Notes: generated from the letters alone by a model not told the origin. 64,000 nucleotides of DNA from Ferrovibrio sp. (GCA_017991315.1 JAGOQS010000003.1:124001-188000), one strand, 5' to 3'; positions 1 through 7,723 are shown, numbered from the stretch's first letter. Numbers and translations are program-made.

Positions 1-2
1 TA

Positions 3-905
3 GCCTTGACCGTGGCCTACTGGCTCGGCCTCGGCCTCTGGTTCGAGCATACGCTGTCACTGGCCTTTATCGGCATCACCTGGGCTGCATTGGTGGCGCC
101 TTCCGAGCCGGAGCGCAGCAAGCAGCGGCAGGAGAAGCCGGAAAGCCTTGGCAAGCACAGGCCGGCGCTGGCTGCCGCCGGCATCGCCGGGCTGCTGCTG
201 CTGGGCGGCACCGGCCTCTGGGCCGCCGTGGCACTGGAGCGCATGTCGGCGATGTTCAACCCGCTGGTTGCCTGGTTCGACCCCAAGCTCGGCGTCGGCG
301 GACCAGTGCCGCCCACCCCCGTTGATCCGCGCCGCGCCGATGTTGTGCTGGCTGACTTCATCAAAGCCCACGCCAACTCGCTTGTCTGGCGGCATCAACC
401 CGCCAATGGCCAAACGCTCGATATGGCTTGGGAGGCGCAGCGCAGCGCGGCGCTGCTTGGCATGATCGCGGCGCAGATCTCCCAGACCACCTCGGTGCAG
501 TTTGCCCTGGCCAGCGAGCGGTTTCTCTCAGACCTGATGCAGCGCCAGGAGCTGGCCTCCTATCGGCCACCGACGATGGAAGCCTTGTCGCTGTGGCGGC
601 GCGTCGTCGAACAGGCGCTGATGCTGGCGCCACGCCGCAATGACGTGGCCCTTGGCTATCTCACCTGGACCTTCGCCAATCGCGGGTTCGACCAGGTTCG
701 CGCCATGGCGCGCCGGCTGCAGGCGCTTGATGCCAATGATCCGATCGCGCTGTTCTTCGAGGCCGGCATGTTGTCGCAAAGCGGCAGCGAGGCCGATAGA
801 AGCCAGGCTGCCGCCCTGCTGCGCCGCGCGATGCTGCATGACCTCGAGCGCTATTTCCCGCTCGACGATAATTTCAAGGCACAGTTCGGGCCTGAACGGA
901 AATAG
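3..905 (+). CDS. Membrane protein with repeat-like C-terminus, 5' end outside window (O-antigen ligase-like?)
   Basis: The reading frame is open to the left edge, so this is probably the 3' part of a longer gene; a TTG at 6 is the only start-like codon nearby. The visible part begins with one hydrophobic segment (about residues 4-30), then a basic stretch, a second membrane segment (about 55-78) and roughly 220 soluble residues. The last part is helical and alanine/leucine rich with a TPR-like rhythm. A final membrane helix followed by a soluble repeat tail is typical of Wzy/WaaL-type O-antigen ligases, and the first segment reads like such a last helix. That assignment is inference. It converges on the hydroxyacid dehydrogenase with only 3 nt between stop codons. 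Confidence 0.6.
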   Translation, partial: ALTVAYWLGLGLWFEHTLSLAFIGITWAALVAPSEPERSKQRQEKPESLGKHRPALAAAGIAGLLLLGGTGLWAAVALERMSAMFNPLVAWFDPKLGVGGPVPPTPVDPRRADVVLADFIKAHANSLVWRHQPANGQTLDMAWEAQRSAALLGMIAAQISQTTSVQFALASERFLSDLMQRQELASYRPPTMEALSLWRRVVEQALMLAPRRNDVALGYLTWTFANRGFDQVRAMARRLQALDANDPIALFFEAGMLSQSGSEADRSQAAALLRRAMLHDLERYFPLDDNFKAQFGPERK

Positions 906-908
906 ACT

Positions 909-1874
909 CTAGAGCGGACTTGGCGGCGCCCGGCCCGCCAGCACCGCGTCGATGTTATCGAGCGCGGCGAAGCCCATGGCATCGCGGGTTTCCTCGGTGG
1001 CGCTGCCGACATGCGGCAGCAGGAACACATTGTCGAGCGTGGCATAGCCTGGATGCAGGTTCGGCTCACCAGCGAAAACGTCCAGGCCGGCGGCACGGAT
1101 CTGTCCGGATTTGAGCGCTGCCAGCAAAGCTTCGTCCACCACCATGTCGCCGCGCGCGGTGTTGACGAAGATGGCGCCGCGCGGCAGCAGGGCGAGCTTT
1201 TCGGCATTGAACAGGCCGCGCGTCTCCGGTGTCGAGGGCGCATTGATGGAAAAGAAGTCGGATGCCTGGAGCAGGCTTTCCAGCGTGTCGTGATACACCG
1301 CGCCGAGTTCCTGTTCTGGCGGCAGGCGGCGGCGGTTGTGATAATGGATCCGCATGCCGAAGGCGCGGGCGCGCTGCGCCACCGCCTGGCCGATGCGGCC
1401 CATGCCGTAGATGCCAAGCCGCTTGTCCCTGGGGTCGCGGCCCAGCAGCATCGTGGTGTGCCAGCCGCGCCATGCGCCATCGCGTACCAGCTTGTTGCCC
1501 TCATGCGCCCGCCGCGCAGCGGCCAGCAGCAGCAGCAAGGCGGTGTCGGCGGTGGCCTCGGTCAGCACATCGGGCGTGTTCGTGGCAACGATGCCGCGCG
1601 CCTTGATTGCCGTCACGTCGAGATGTTCGTAGCCGACAGAGAAGGTGGCGATCACCTTCACGCTGGCCGGCAGTAGCGCCACCGCCTCGGCGGTGACGCG
1701 GTCGCCGGCGCAGACCAGGATACCATCGGCGCGGTGGCTGCTGGCGCGGGCGGCGATCTCCTGCGGGCTCAGCAGCGTGTCTTCCGGGTTCGGCAGGGTG
1801 TCATAATCGCGCTGGGCGCGGGCTTCGACATGGGGCGGCAGGCGGCGGGTCAGCAACAGGCGGAAGCGGCTCAT
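909..1874 (-). CDS. D-isomer-specific 2-hydroxyacid dehydrogenase (glyoxylate/glycerate type)
   Basis: A 321-residue NAD(P)-dependent oxidoreductase of the D-2-hydroxyacid dehydrogenase family, likely reducing glyoxylate or hydroxypyruvate in the cytoplasm. The Rossmann motif GIYGMGRIGQ sits in the middle. The catalytic Arg (in NTARGDMV), Glu (in GEPN) and His (in LLPHVGSAT) follow in the expected order near the C-terminus. The ATG at 1874 is preferred over a GTG 15 nt upstream because MSRFRLLLTRRLP is the usual family N-terminus. It is divergent from eipB, so both promoters must lie in the short gap up to 1996. Length is normal for the family. Exact substrate cannot be told from sequence. 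Confidence 0.88.
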   Translation of the reverse strand: MSRFRLLLTRRLPPHVEARAQRDYDTLPNPEDTLLSPQEIAARASSHRADGILVCAGDRVTAEAVALLPASVKVIATFSVGYEHLDVTAIKARGIVATNTPDVLTEATADTALLLLLAAARRAHEGNKLVRDGAWRGWHTTMLLGRDPRDKRLGIYGMGRIGQAVAQRARAFGMRIHYHNRRRLPPEQELGAVYHDTLESLLQASDFFSINAPSTPETRGLFNAEKLALLPRGAIFVNTARGDMVVDEALLAALKSGQIRAAGLDVFAGEPNLHPGYATLDNVFLLPHVGSATEETRDAMGFAALDNIDAVLAGRAPPSPL

Positions 1875-1995
1875 GGTCCCTGCATTCACACTATTGGGGA
1901 TTCGCGTTATTTTTCCATTAGATGCGCGACGGCATGTTGCACCGCCGCAGCGCCCCTATATTGTGAAGAGCGGACGTGCCGCGGGCAAGGATTCG

Positions 1996-2841
1996 ATGAA
2001 GCGCCTTTTTGCTTGGTTTGCTGTTTTGCTGTTGCTGGCTGCCAGCCTGGCATTCTCGCCGGCGGCCGGGCCGGTCCATGCCCAGGAACAGGCTGATCCC
2101 AAGGCGTTGCAGGCCATCGGCAAGGGCCTGGTTTCGCACCGCGCCATCTATGGCCTGTCCATCGCGCGGCATGATCCACGGAACTACCGCTCCGGCATCG
2201 GTGGCGGCCTGACGCTGGAATTCCTCAATAGCTGCGATGGCTATGTGCTGAACCAGCGTTTCGTGATCGAAACCCAGACCGACGATGGCCAAGTGCTGAG
2301 CGACATGACGCTCGGTTCCTTCGAGAGCCTGGATGGCCAGCGCTTCCGTTTCCGCCTGCGCGAGCAGTTGAACGGCGAGGATGAGGAAGAACTGGTCGGC
2401 GAGGGCCAGTTGGGACCGGGCGGTGGCCGCATCACGTTTTCCCAGCCCGCCGACACCACGCTGGACCTGCCGGCTGGCGCGATGTTTCCCACCGATCACA
2501 CCATCCGCCTGATCGAGGCCGGCCGCGCCGCGCGTAATCTGCTGCGGGCTGATGTGTTCGACGGCTCTGCGGCGGATGGCTTTGCCAGCATCGGCGGCTT
2601 TATCGGCCGCACCCTGCCGCCCAATGCCGAGGCGCGGTTCGATGGCCTCAAGCAGCAGCGTTCCTGGCGCGTGCGGCTGGCCTATTTCTCCACGGCGAAG
2701 AAAAGCGATACGCCGGATTACGAGATCGCCTTCCGGCTCTATGAGAACGGCATCAGCGACGACATCGTGTTCGATTATGGCGACTACGCCATCCGCGCCA
2801 CGCTGCAATCGCTTGAGATACTGCCCAAGGATCGTTGCTGA
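1996..2841 (+). CDS. eipB: EipB-family periplasmic envelope-integrity protein (DUF1849)
   Basis: The 281-residue product carries a Sec signal peptide (hydrophobic core about residues 5-20, cleavage near VHA-Q29/30). The mature part has the DUF1849 pattern, beginning LVSHRAIYGLSI. In Brucella EipB this domain forms a beta-spiral in the periplasm and supports envelope integrity. Cys80 (in NSCDGY) and the C-terminal residue Cys281 match the conserved disulfide pair of the family. The frame is open upstream to 1873, but the ATG at 1996 gives the signal peptide and is the natural start. Family assignment is from memory of conserved motifs; function follows from the family. Confidence 0.85.
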   Translation: MKRLFAWFAVLLLLAASLAFSPAAGPVHAQEQADPKALQAIGKGLVSHRAIYGLSIARHDPRNYRSGIGGGLTLEFLNSCDGYVLNQRFVIETQTDDGQVLSDMTLGSFESLDGQRFRFRLREQLNGEDEEELVGEGQLGPGGGRITFSQPADTTLDLPAGAMFPTDHTIRLIEAGRAARNLLRADVFDGSAADGFASIGGFIGRTLPPNAEARFDGLKQQRSWRVRLAYFSTAKKSDTPDYEIAFRLYENGISDDIVFDYGDYAIRATLQSLEILPKDRC

Positions 2842-2869
2842 TCGGGATCGTAGCCGATTGGGATCGCTG

Positions 2870-2944
2870 CTAGCTGAACATGAACCAGATCAGCAGTATC
2901 ACCGGTATCGGCACGCCGACAAGCCACAGCAGAATATAGCGCAT
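2870..2944 (-). CDS. 24-residue single-helix membrane peptide
   Basis: A very short gene encoding MRYILLWLVGVPIPV followed by more hydrophobic residues and a phenylalanine/serine end. The peptide is essentially one transmembrane helix with a positively charged N-terminus and a Pro-x-Pro kink. I recall very similar tiny proteins in many alphaproteobacteria and related bacteria, but no function is known to me. A GGGG-containing Shine-Dalgarno lies about 6 nt before the ATG. It sits 50 nt downstream of the ROK kinase on the same strand and may be co-transcribed with it. Too short for standard gene callers, so it may be unannotated elsewhere. Confidence 0.6.
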   Translation of the reverse strand: MRYILLWLVGVPIPVILLIWFMFS

Positions 2945-2994
2945 GGTAGCCCCATGATGTGTGTCATCCGGGGTATCAACGCGGCGGTGGCGCT

Positions 2995-3918
2995 TTAGTT
3001 CCGCTCGCCGATGCGCCACAGCCAGGCGGCGCCGCGCACGCCGGAACTGTCCCCGTGAAGGTTGCGCAGCAGCGGCGTCGAGACATGGTCGCTGAACGCC
3101 CAGCGCTGCCACAGCTTCGGCACATTGGCGTAGAGGCGTTCGATATTCGACAGGCCACCACCCAGCACGATCACATCGGGATCGAGCAGATTCATCACCC
3201 CGGCCAGGGCGCGGGCGAGGCGGTTTTCCAGCCGCTGCAACGCGGCTTCCGCCTGGGCATCGCCCAGTGCCGCCAGGGCCACGATGTCGCTGGCCCGGCG
3301 CGGCGTACCGCTGGCGCGGGCATAATCGGCCTCGAAGCCAGGGCCTGAGATCCAGGTTTCGTTGCAGCCCTGCAAGCCGCAATAGCAATCCGGGCCAGGC
3401 AATTCGCCTAGCTCCGGCCAGGGCAGCGGGTTATGGCCCCATTCGCCGGCAATCGCATTGGGGCCGAGCAGGCACTGGCTGTTCACCACGATGCCGGCGC
3501 CGCAGCCGGTGCCGAGGATGACTCCGAACACGGTGCGGTAGCCCTGGCCGGCACCATCGGCGGCTTCCGACAGCGCGAAGCAGTTGGCGTCATTGCCGAG
3601 CCTGACCGGCCGTTGCAGGGCGGCTTGCAGATCGTGATCCATGGCATGGCCGATCAGCCAGACCGAATTGGCGTTCTTCACCAGGCCGGTGGCCGGCGAA
3701 ATGGTGCCCGGAATGCCGACGCCGACCGGTGCCGGCGGGCCGAAGCGGACGACATTGGCTTCGCTGTCCACCGCCTGCACCAGATCGCGAATGGCCCGGA
3801 TCGTGGCGGTGTAATCATCGCGAGGTGCGGCGATGCGGCGGCGGGCACGGATCACGCCATCGTCGCTGAGCGCAATGGCCTCGATCTTGGTGCCGCCGAG
3901 ATCCACGCCGATGCGCAT
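2995..3918 (-). CDS. ROK-family sugar kinase (fructokinase/N-acetylglucosamine kinase type)
   Basis: The 307-residue protein has the ROK phosphate-binding start DLGGTKIE (residues 6-13), the catalytic Asp110 in LGNDANCF, a second glycine-rich ATP loop VILGTGCGAG and a zinc site made of His162 and Cys178, Cys180 and Cys185. ROK kinases phosphorylate free hexoses or aminosugars in the cytoplasm. The CYCGLQGC arrangement is that of fructokinase/NagK-like members rather than ROK repressors, and there is no N-terminal DNA-binding domain. It follows the HAD phosphatase gene by 3 nt, so the two form an operon. The exact sugar cannot be read from sequence. Confidence 0.9.
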   Translation of the reverse strand: MRIGVDLGGTKIEAIALSDDGVIRARRRIAAPRDDYTATIRAIRDLVQAVDSEANVVRFGPPAPVGVGIPGTISPATGLVKNANSVWLIGHAMDHDLQAALQRPVRLGNDANCFALSEAADGAGQGYRTVFGVILGTGCGAGIVVNSQCLLGPNAIAGEWGHNPLPWPELGELPGPDCYCGLQGCNETWISGPGFEADYARASGTPRRASDIVALAALGDAQAEAALQRLENRLARALAGVMNLLDPDVIVLGGGLSNIERLYANVPKLWQRWAFSDHVSTPLLRNLHGDSSGVRGAAWLWRIGERN

Positions 3919-3921
3919 GGT

Positions 3922-4608
3922 CTAGCCGCTCAGTTGCGCGGCGAGATGCGGTGCCATCGCCGCCCAGGATTCGCCGCGATGCTGGCAATGCTCGGAAGGC
4001 GGCAGCAGCACGGCGAGGCGCGGATCGGCGATGAAATGCACCCGGTGCACATCGGGCGCTACCTCGGCCACCGAAGCATGGTTGCGCGGAATATCGTCGA
4101 TGAAGGCGGCGCGGCGCGGGGCGTGACGCAGCAAGGCGGCCATCGCCGGTCCTTTGGGGCCGGTATTGGCAATAATCGGGTAGGGCATGCCGTGGCGGTG
4201 CAAAGCGGTGGCGCGGGCATCGCGGGCATGCAGTGGCAGGTTGCTTAAGACCACGATATCGGCGAGGCCGGCCAGTCCCGCCAGGGCCTCGGCGGCACCA
4301 TCCACCGGGTCGAGCAGGTCGGTGGCGCTGGCGAAGAAATGATCCAGCAGCGGCGAAAGTTCGGTTTGTGACACGGCGGTATCGTCGGCCTGGCGGCGCA
4401 CATTCCCGTTCAGCGCGAAGGAGGCCCAGTTGAAATAGAAGCCATTGGCTTGCAAATGGCGTTCGAATCCGCGCATGAAATAGAACAGCACCTCATCGGC
4501 ATCGACCACCAGCAGGGGGCGGCCGGGGGTGAGGCGCAATTCGGCCAGTTGGGCGGCAGTGGCCGGGGAGGGATTCGCCGAAGGCGGGAGCGGGTTGTTC
4601 TCGGGCAT
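3922..4608 (-). CDS. HAD-superfamily hydrolase
   Basis: A 228-residue cytoplasmic HAD phosphatase. Motif I is VVDADEV with nucleophile Asp36 and general acid Asp38; motif II is Ser122 in VVLSNLP; motif III is Lys152 in TGPKGP; motif IV is the Asp171-Asp172 pair in FIDDIP. All catalytic positions are therefore present. A short proline-rich N-terminal extension precedes the fold. The frame is open much further upstream, but that stretch is the divK promoter region, so the ATG at 4608 is chosen. It is the first gene of an operon with the ROK kinase, which suggests a role in sugar-phosphate handling. The substrate is unknown. Confidence 0.8.
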   Translation of the reverse strand: MPENNPLPPSANPSPATAAQLAELRLTPGRPLLVVDADEVLFYFMRGFERHLQANGFYFNWASFALNGNVRRQADDTAVSQTELSPLLDHFFASATDLLDPVDGAAEALAGLAGLADIVVLSNLPLHARDARATALHRHGMPYPIIANTGPKGPAMAALLRHAPRRAAFIDDIPRNHASVAEVAPDVHRVHFIADPRLAVLLPPSEHCQHRGESWAAMAPHLAAQLSG

Positions 4609-4647
4609 GACTGACACATTATACATGATTCGCGGTCCTGAAACGGC

Positions 4648-4676
4648 TTGGCCCGGTTGCAACCGGATGCTACATA
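4648..4676 (+). promoter_or_regulatory. Candidate divK promoter containing a 14-bp palindrome
   Basis: TTGGCC (4648-4653) and TACATA (4671-4676) are separated by 17 nt and lie about 60 nt before the divK start. Between them is the perfect palindrome CCGGTTGCAACCGG (4653-4666), placed where a bound repressor would block RNA polymerase. The boxes are only moderate matches to the sigma-70 pattern. Confidence 0.4.
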
Positions 4677-4737
4677 TCGTTGAGATAATACGGATAGAAA
4701 CCGCCCCGTGTGGCGGCGCTAGTCGGGGACAAGCCGG

Positions 4738-5112
4738 ATGAGCAAGACCGTTCTGATCGTCGAGGACAACGAACTCAATATGAAGTTGTTCCACGACCTG
4801 CTGGATGCTCATGGCTACCAGACCCTACAAACCAAGGATGGCATGGAGGCCCTGGCCATGGTGCGTCAGCACCGGCCGGACCTGATCCTGATGGATATCC
4901 AGTTGCCCGAGGTCTCGGGCCTGGAAGTGATCAAGTGGATCAAGGAGGACGACAACCTCCGCTCCATTCCGGTGGTGGCGGTAACGGCCTTTGCCATGAA
5001 GGGCGACGAAGAGAAGATGCGCGAGGGCGGCTGCGACGCCTATATCGCCAAGCCGATTTCGGTCGGCAAGTTCATCGAGACGGTGAAGCACTTCCTGGAC
5101 GCCAAGAACTGA
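4738..5112 (+). CDS. divK: DivK single-domain response regulator
   Basis: A 124-residue receiver domain with no output domain. The acidic pocket (Glu9, Asp10), phospho-acceptor Asp53 in LILMDIQLP, Thr83 and Lys105 are all present. The overall sequence, including the [14 protein letters not shown] region and the C-terminal KPISVGKF, is that of DivK. In Caulobacter and relatives, DivK is phosphorylated and dephosphorylated by PleC/DivJ-type kinases at the poles and controls the CckA-CtrA pathway through DivL. It lies 10 nt before pleD, the classical divK-pleD operon. Identification is firm; pathway partners are not in this window. Confidence 0.96.
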   Translation: MSKTVLIVEDNELNMKLFHDLLDAHGYQTLQTKDGMEALAMVRQHRPDLILMDIQLPEVSGLEVIKWIKEDDNLRSIPVVAVTAFAMKGDEEKMREGGCDAYIAKPISVGKFIETVKHFLDAKN

Positions 5113-5122
5113 CGCGGTCGTC

Positions 5123-6490
5123 ATGACTGCGCGCATCCTGGTCGTCGACGATATCCGCACCAATATCAAGGTGCTGGAAGCCAAGCTGACCAGCGAATAT
5201 TACGAAGTCATCACCGCATCCAATGGGCCTGAGGCACTGGATGCCGCGGCCCAGGGCAACCCGGACCTGATCCTGCTCGACGTGATGATGCCGGGCATGG
5301 ATGGCTTCGAAGTCTGCCGGCGGCTGAAGGCCGATCCGGTGACGGCGCATATCCCGGTGATCATGGTGACGGCGCTCGGCGACCCGGAGGACCGGGTGCA
5401 GGGCTTGTCCGCCGGTGCCGACGATTTCCTGACCAAGCCGGTGGATGACGTGGCGATGTTCGCCCGGGTGCGGTCGCTGCTGCGTGTCAAGCTGATGCTG
5501 GACGAGCTGCGCATGCGCGAGCGTACCTCTGCCTCGCTCGGCGTGCTGTCGCCGCCGGTGCCGAGCCTGGACGAAGATTACGCCAGCGCGCGGCTGCTGC
5601 TGGTGGAGGACAATCCGCGCGATCAGGTGCGGCTGCAGCGCATGATCGAAGGCCAGTTCATGCTCGATATGCAGGCCGATGGTGCGGGCGCAGTGGCCGA
5701 GGCACGGCGCCAGGAATACGATTCCATCGTGGTCAGTCTGGGCCTGAAGAATCCCGATGGCCTGCGACTCTGCTCGCAGCTCCGCACCACGGAAGAAACC
5801 CGCAATGTGCCGATCCTGCTGCTGGTCGGGCCGGACGATCAGCGCGCACTGGTGAAGGGCCTGGAAATCGGCGTCACCGACTATGTGGTGCGCCCGATCG
5901 ACCGCAACGAATTCATCGCCCGTCTGCGCGCCCAGGTGCGCCGCAAGCGCTATCAGGAGCGGCTGCGCCAGCATTACCAGCAGAGCATCGAGATGGCGGT
6001 GACCGATCCGCTGACCGGGCTGTATAACCGCCGCTACATGGCCTCGCATCTCGGCACGCTGCTGAGTCAGAGCCCGTCGCAGCATGGCACCGCGGCGCTG
6101 ATCCTCGATCTCGATCATTTCAAGCAGGTGAACGACACCTATGGCCACGGCGTCGGCGACGAAGTGCTGCGTGAGATCGGCGCCCGTATCGTGCGCAATA
6201 TTCGCGGCATGGACATGGCCTGCCGTTTCGGCGGCGAGGAATTCGTGGTGCTGATGCCGGATACGGCGCTGGAAGCGGCGCAGGTGGTGTCCAGCCGCCT
6301 GCATCGGGCGATTGGCGAGGTGCCGATCAAGGTGAGTGCGCCGGTGGGCCAGCTTACCGTCACCTGTTCCATCGGCCTCGGCTCCAGCCGCCTCGGCGAA
6401 CCGGCCGATGCCTTGCTGAAGCGAATCGACGACGCGCTCTATCGCGCCAAGACCGCCGGGCGCAACCAGGTGCATATCGCGGCCGAGTAA
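5123..6490 (+). CDS. pleD: PleD diguanylate cyclase response regulator (REC-REC-GGDEF)
   Basis: The 455-residue protein makes the second messenger c-di-GMP from two GTP. The first receiver (about residues 1-120) has phospho-acceptor Asp53. The second receiver (about 150-275) keeps the fold but has Ser/Leu where the acceptor Asp should be, as expected for the PleD adaptor domain. The GGDEF domain fills the C-terminal third with active-site GGEEF at 370-374. An inhibitory-site RGMD lies exactly five residues before it, so product feedback is likely. It is co-transcribed with divK. In Caulobacter, PleD acts at the stalked pole during the swarmer-to-stalked transition. Confidence 0.95.
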   Translation: MTARILVVDDIRTNIKVLEAKLTSEYYEVITASNGPEALDAAAQGNPDLILLDVMMPGMDGFEVCRRLKADPVTAHIPVIMVTALGDPEDRVQGLSAGADDFLTKPVDDVAMFARVRSLLRVKLMLDELRMRERTSASLGVLSPPVPSLDEDYASARLLLVEDNPRDQVRLQRMIEGQFMLDMQADGAGAVAEARRQEYDSIVVSLGLKNPDGLRLCSQLRTTEETRNVPILLLVGPDDQRALVKGLEIGVTDYVVRPIDRNEFIARLRAQVRRKRYQERLRQHYQQSIEMAVTDPLTGLYNRRYMASHLGTLLSQSPSQHGTAALILDLDHFKQVNDTYGHGVGDEVLREIGARIVRNIRGMDMACRFGGEEFVVLMPDTALEAAQVVSSRLHRAIGEVPIKVSAPVGQLTVTCSIGLGSSRLGEPADALLKRIDDALYRAKTAGRNQVHIAAE

Positions 6491-6581
6491 CCTTCGGCGA
6501 GCAACCCTTCGGGGAACCGGGGTGGTGGCGCGGCGGACCGGGTATCTGTCGGCCGTCAAAACAAAAAGCAGATAAAATGAA

Positions 6582-6605
6582 AAACGGCGCCGGAAGGCGC
6601 CGTTT
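6582..6605 (-). terminator. Rho-independent terminator of rpmG
   Basis: A perfect 10-bp stem (6582-6591 paired with 6596-6605) with a GGAA tetraloop. Read on the minus strand it is followed by TTTTTCATTTT, a good U-tract, so it ends the rpmG transcript. On the plus strand only three T follow, so it would stop pleD transcription weakly. Confidence 0.8.
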
Positions 6606-6616
6606 GCATATCCAGG

Positions 6617-6642
6617 CTTAAGTAACCAGCCGGTTACTTAAG
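6617..6642. repeat. Perfect 11-bp inverted repeat downstream of rpmG
   Basis: CTTAAGTAACC (6617-6627) and its exact complement (6632-6642) flank a 4-nt loop. It lies between the rpmG stop codon and the rpmG terminator, so it would form a second hairpin in the mRNA 3' UTR. No U-tract follows; a role in 3'-end stability is possible. Confidence 0.6.
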
Positions 6643-6664
6643 CGCAGGCCTTCTTGATCAAGGC

Positions 6665-6832
6665 TTACTTGATCTTGGCTTCCTTGAATTCCACGTGCTT
6701 GCGCGCCACCGGATCATACTTCTTGAAGCTGAGCTTCTCGGTCTTGGTGCGCGGGTTCTTCTTGGTCACGTAGAAGAAGCCCGTATCGGCGGTGCTCACG
6801 AGCTTGATCTTCAGGGTGGTCGGCTTGGCCAT
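6665..6832 (-). CDS. rpmG: 50S ribosomal protein L33
   Basis: The 55-residue product begins [20 protein letters not shown] and ends with VEFKEAKIK, the complete L33 sequence of alphaproteobacteria. L33 is a small basic protein of the large ribosomal subunit near the E site. This is the non-zinc form: the four cysteines of the zinc-binding paralogue are absent. A strong promoter precedes it and a hairpin terminator follows, so it is a single-gene transcription unit. A longer reading frame in another phase overlaps it and is spurious. Confidence 0.95.
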   Translation of the reverse strand: MAKPTTLKIKLVSTADTGFFYVTKKNPRTKTEKLSFKKYDPVARKHVEFKEAKIK

Positions 6833-6871
6833 GGGATTGATTCCAACAGACGGGCGTTAAAAAGTTGGCGC

Positions 6872-6899
6872 AGCATAGGGATTCGCGGCGCTTTGTCAA
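6872..6899 (-). promoter_or_regulatory. rpmG promoter
   Basis: On the minus strand, TTGACA (6894-6899) and TATGCT (6872-6877) are spaced 16 nt apart and sit about 40 nt before the rpmG start. A perfect -35 box with a good -10 box fits a highly expressed ribosomal protein gene. Confidence 0.7.
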
Positions 6900-6948
6900 G
6901 GAAAGGGTGCCCTGCCGGGCGTGAAACAGGGGCGGGCCGGGCTTTTAG

Positions 6949-6964
6949 TGTTCCACGTGAAACA
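6949..6964. promoter_or_regulatory. parS: parS centromere site (ParB binding)
   Basis: TGTTCCACGTGAAACA is a 16-bp near-palindrome that fits the bacterial chromosomal parS consensus TGTTNCACGTGAAACA, with the CACGTG core intact. It lies in the short intergenic space between the rpmG promoter and the 3' end of a NUDIX gene. ParB nucleates on such sites to form the segregation complex; in alphaproteobacteria this complex is held at the pole by PopZ, whose gene is also in this window. parA and parB are not in the window. Confidence 0.85.
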
Positions 6965-6988
6965 GACCCGGAACATCGATTTTCCCTG

Positions 6989-7681
6989 TCAGCCCTCCCA
7001 TGACACCACCGGGCGCCCGGCGCGGTAGCGCCAGAAGGCGGTGCGGGCGGGCTGGGACAGGCTTTCCAGGCCTTTAAGCTGGGTCAGCACGAACTCGGTG
7101 ATATCCGCCAGCGGCAGCGCCAGGGCGTCGTCGAGCGGTCGGAAGCTCAGGTCGAGCAGTTCGCCCGAGCCGCCAAGCTGGCCCGAGGCGGCCTCGGCAT
7201 CGGCGACGAAGAAGCGGGCATGGAAGCGGATCGGGCTCTGCGCCGGGGTGATGGCGCGGCAGAGATAGGCCAGGCCGGAGAGATCCGGCTGCAGGCTGCC
7301 AGACACCAAAGGCCCCAGCGCCAGCCCGGTCTCTTCCCAGGTTTCACGTGCAGCGGCGATGCCCAAAGCCTGCGCCTCACGGATTGAACATCCGTGTTTA
7401 AGTAATCTGCTTTCCGTATTCTTATCCAATGGCTTGTGGTGAGTATCTGACTTGTCGCTCAAGTCAACCCGGCCACCTGGAAAGGCATAGACATTGGGCA
7501 GGAAACGGTGCTTGCCGGCACGGCGGCCGAGCAGCACTTCCCAGGAGCCCGAAAGCCGGCGGCGCAGCAGCACCAGGCTGGCGGCGTCGCGCGGCTTTAC
7601 CGGGCGGGTGCCGGGCTCGAGCGACGGAAAGCCCTGTTCCGGCCGGGCGAAAGGCGGCAGCTGGCTTTCCTGATCACTCAT
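6989..7681 (-). CDS. NUDIX hydrolase (first of tandem pair)
   Basis: A 230-residue NUDIX protein cleaving an unknown nucleoside-diphosphate-linked substrate or acyl-CoA. The fold is recognisable from YAFPGGRVD followed, after an insertion of about 25 residues, by the catalytic helix GIAAARETWEETGL, which carries the REx2EE signature. The position of the insertion between the PGGR and the REWEE helix resembles the CoA-pyrophosphatase/NUDT8-19-like group, but this is uncertain. The neighbouring gene upstream encodes a paralogue with the same layout. The start lies inside a short tandem repeat that also covers the stop codon of the neighbour. Confidence 0.85.
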   Translation of the reverse strand: MSDQESQLPPFARPEQGFPSLEPGTRPVKPRDAASLVLLRRRLSGSWEVLLGRRAGKHRFLPNVYAFPGGRVDLSDKSDTHHKPLDKNTESRLLKHGCSIREAQALGIAAARETWEETGLALGPLVSGSLQPDLSGLAYLCRAITPAQSPIRFHARFFVADAEAASGQLGGSGELLDLSFRPLDDALALPLADITEFVLTQLKGLESLSQPARTAFWRYRAGRPVVSWEG

Positions 7682-7723
7682 TCCAGAATTCCGGTCATTC
7701 CAGAATCCCGGTCATTCCAGAAT
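7679..7723. repeat. Three tandem copies of a 17-bp unit between NUDIX genes
   Basis: CATTCCAGAATYCCGGT recurs at 7679, 7696 and 7713 (the last copy is cut after 11 bases). On the minus strand each copy contains ATTCTGGAATG. Copy 3 holds the last codons and stop of the upstream NUDIX gene and copy 1 holds the ATG of the downstream one, so the array forms the whole intergenic junction. Confidence 0.85.

Noticed and set aside
5072-6559. Long open frame opposite pleD
   Set aside because: Antisense shadow; composition is histidine- and arginine-rich without domain.
7340-7355. Second parS-like site GGTTTCACGTGCAGCG
   Set aside because: It has four mismatches to the consensus and lies in NUDIX coding sequence; a CACGTG core alone is not enough.
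7679-7723. CRISPR-like array
   Set aside because: The units are short, directly abutting and without spacers; no cas genes are near.
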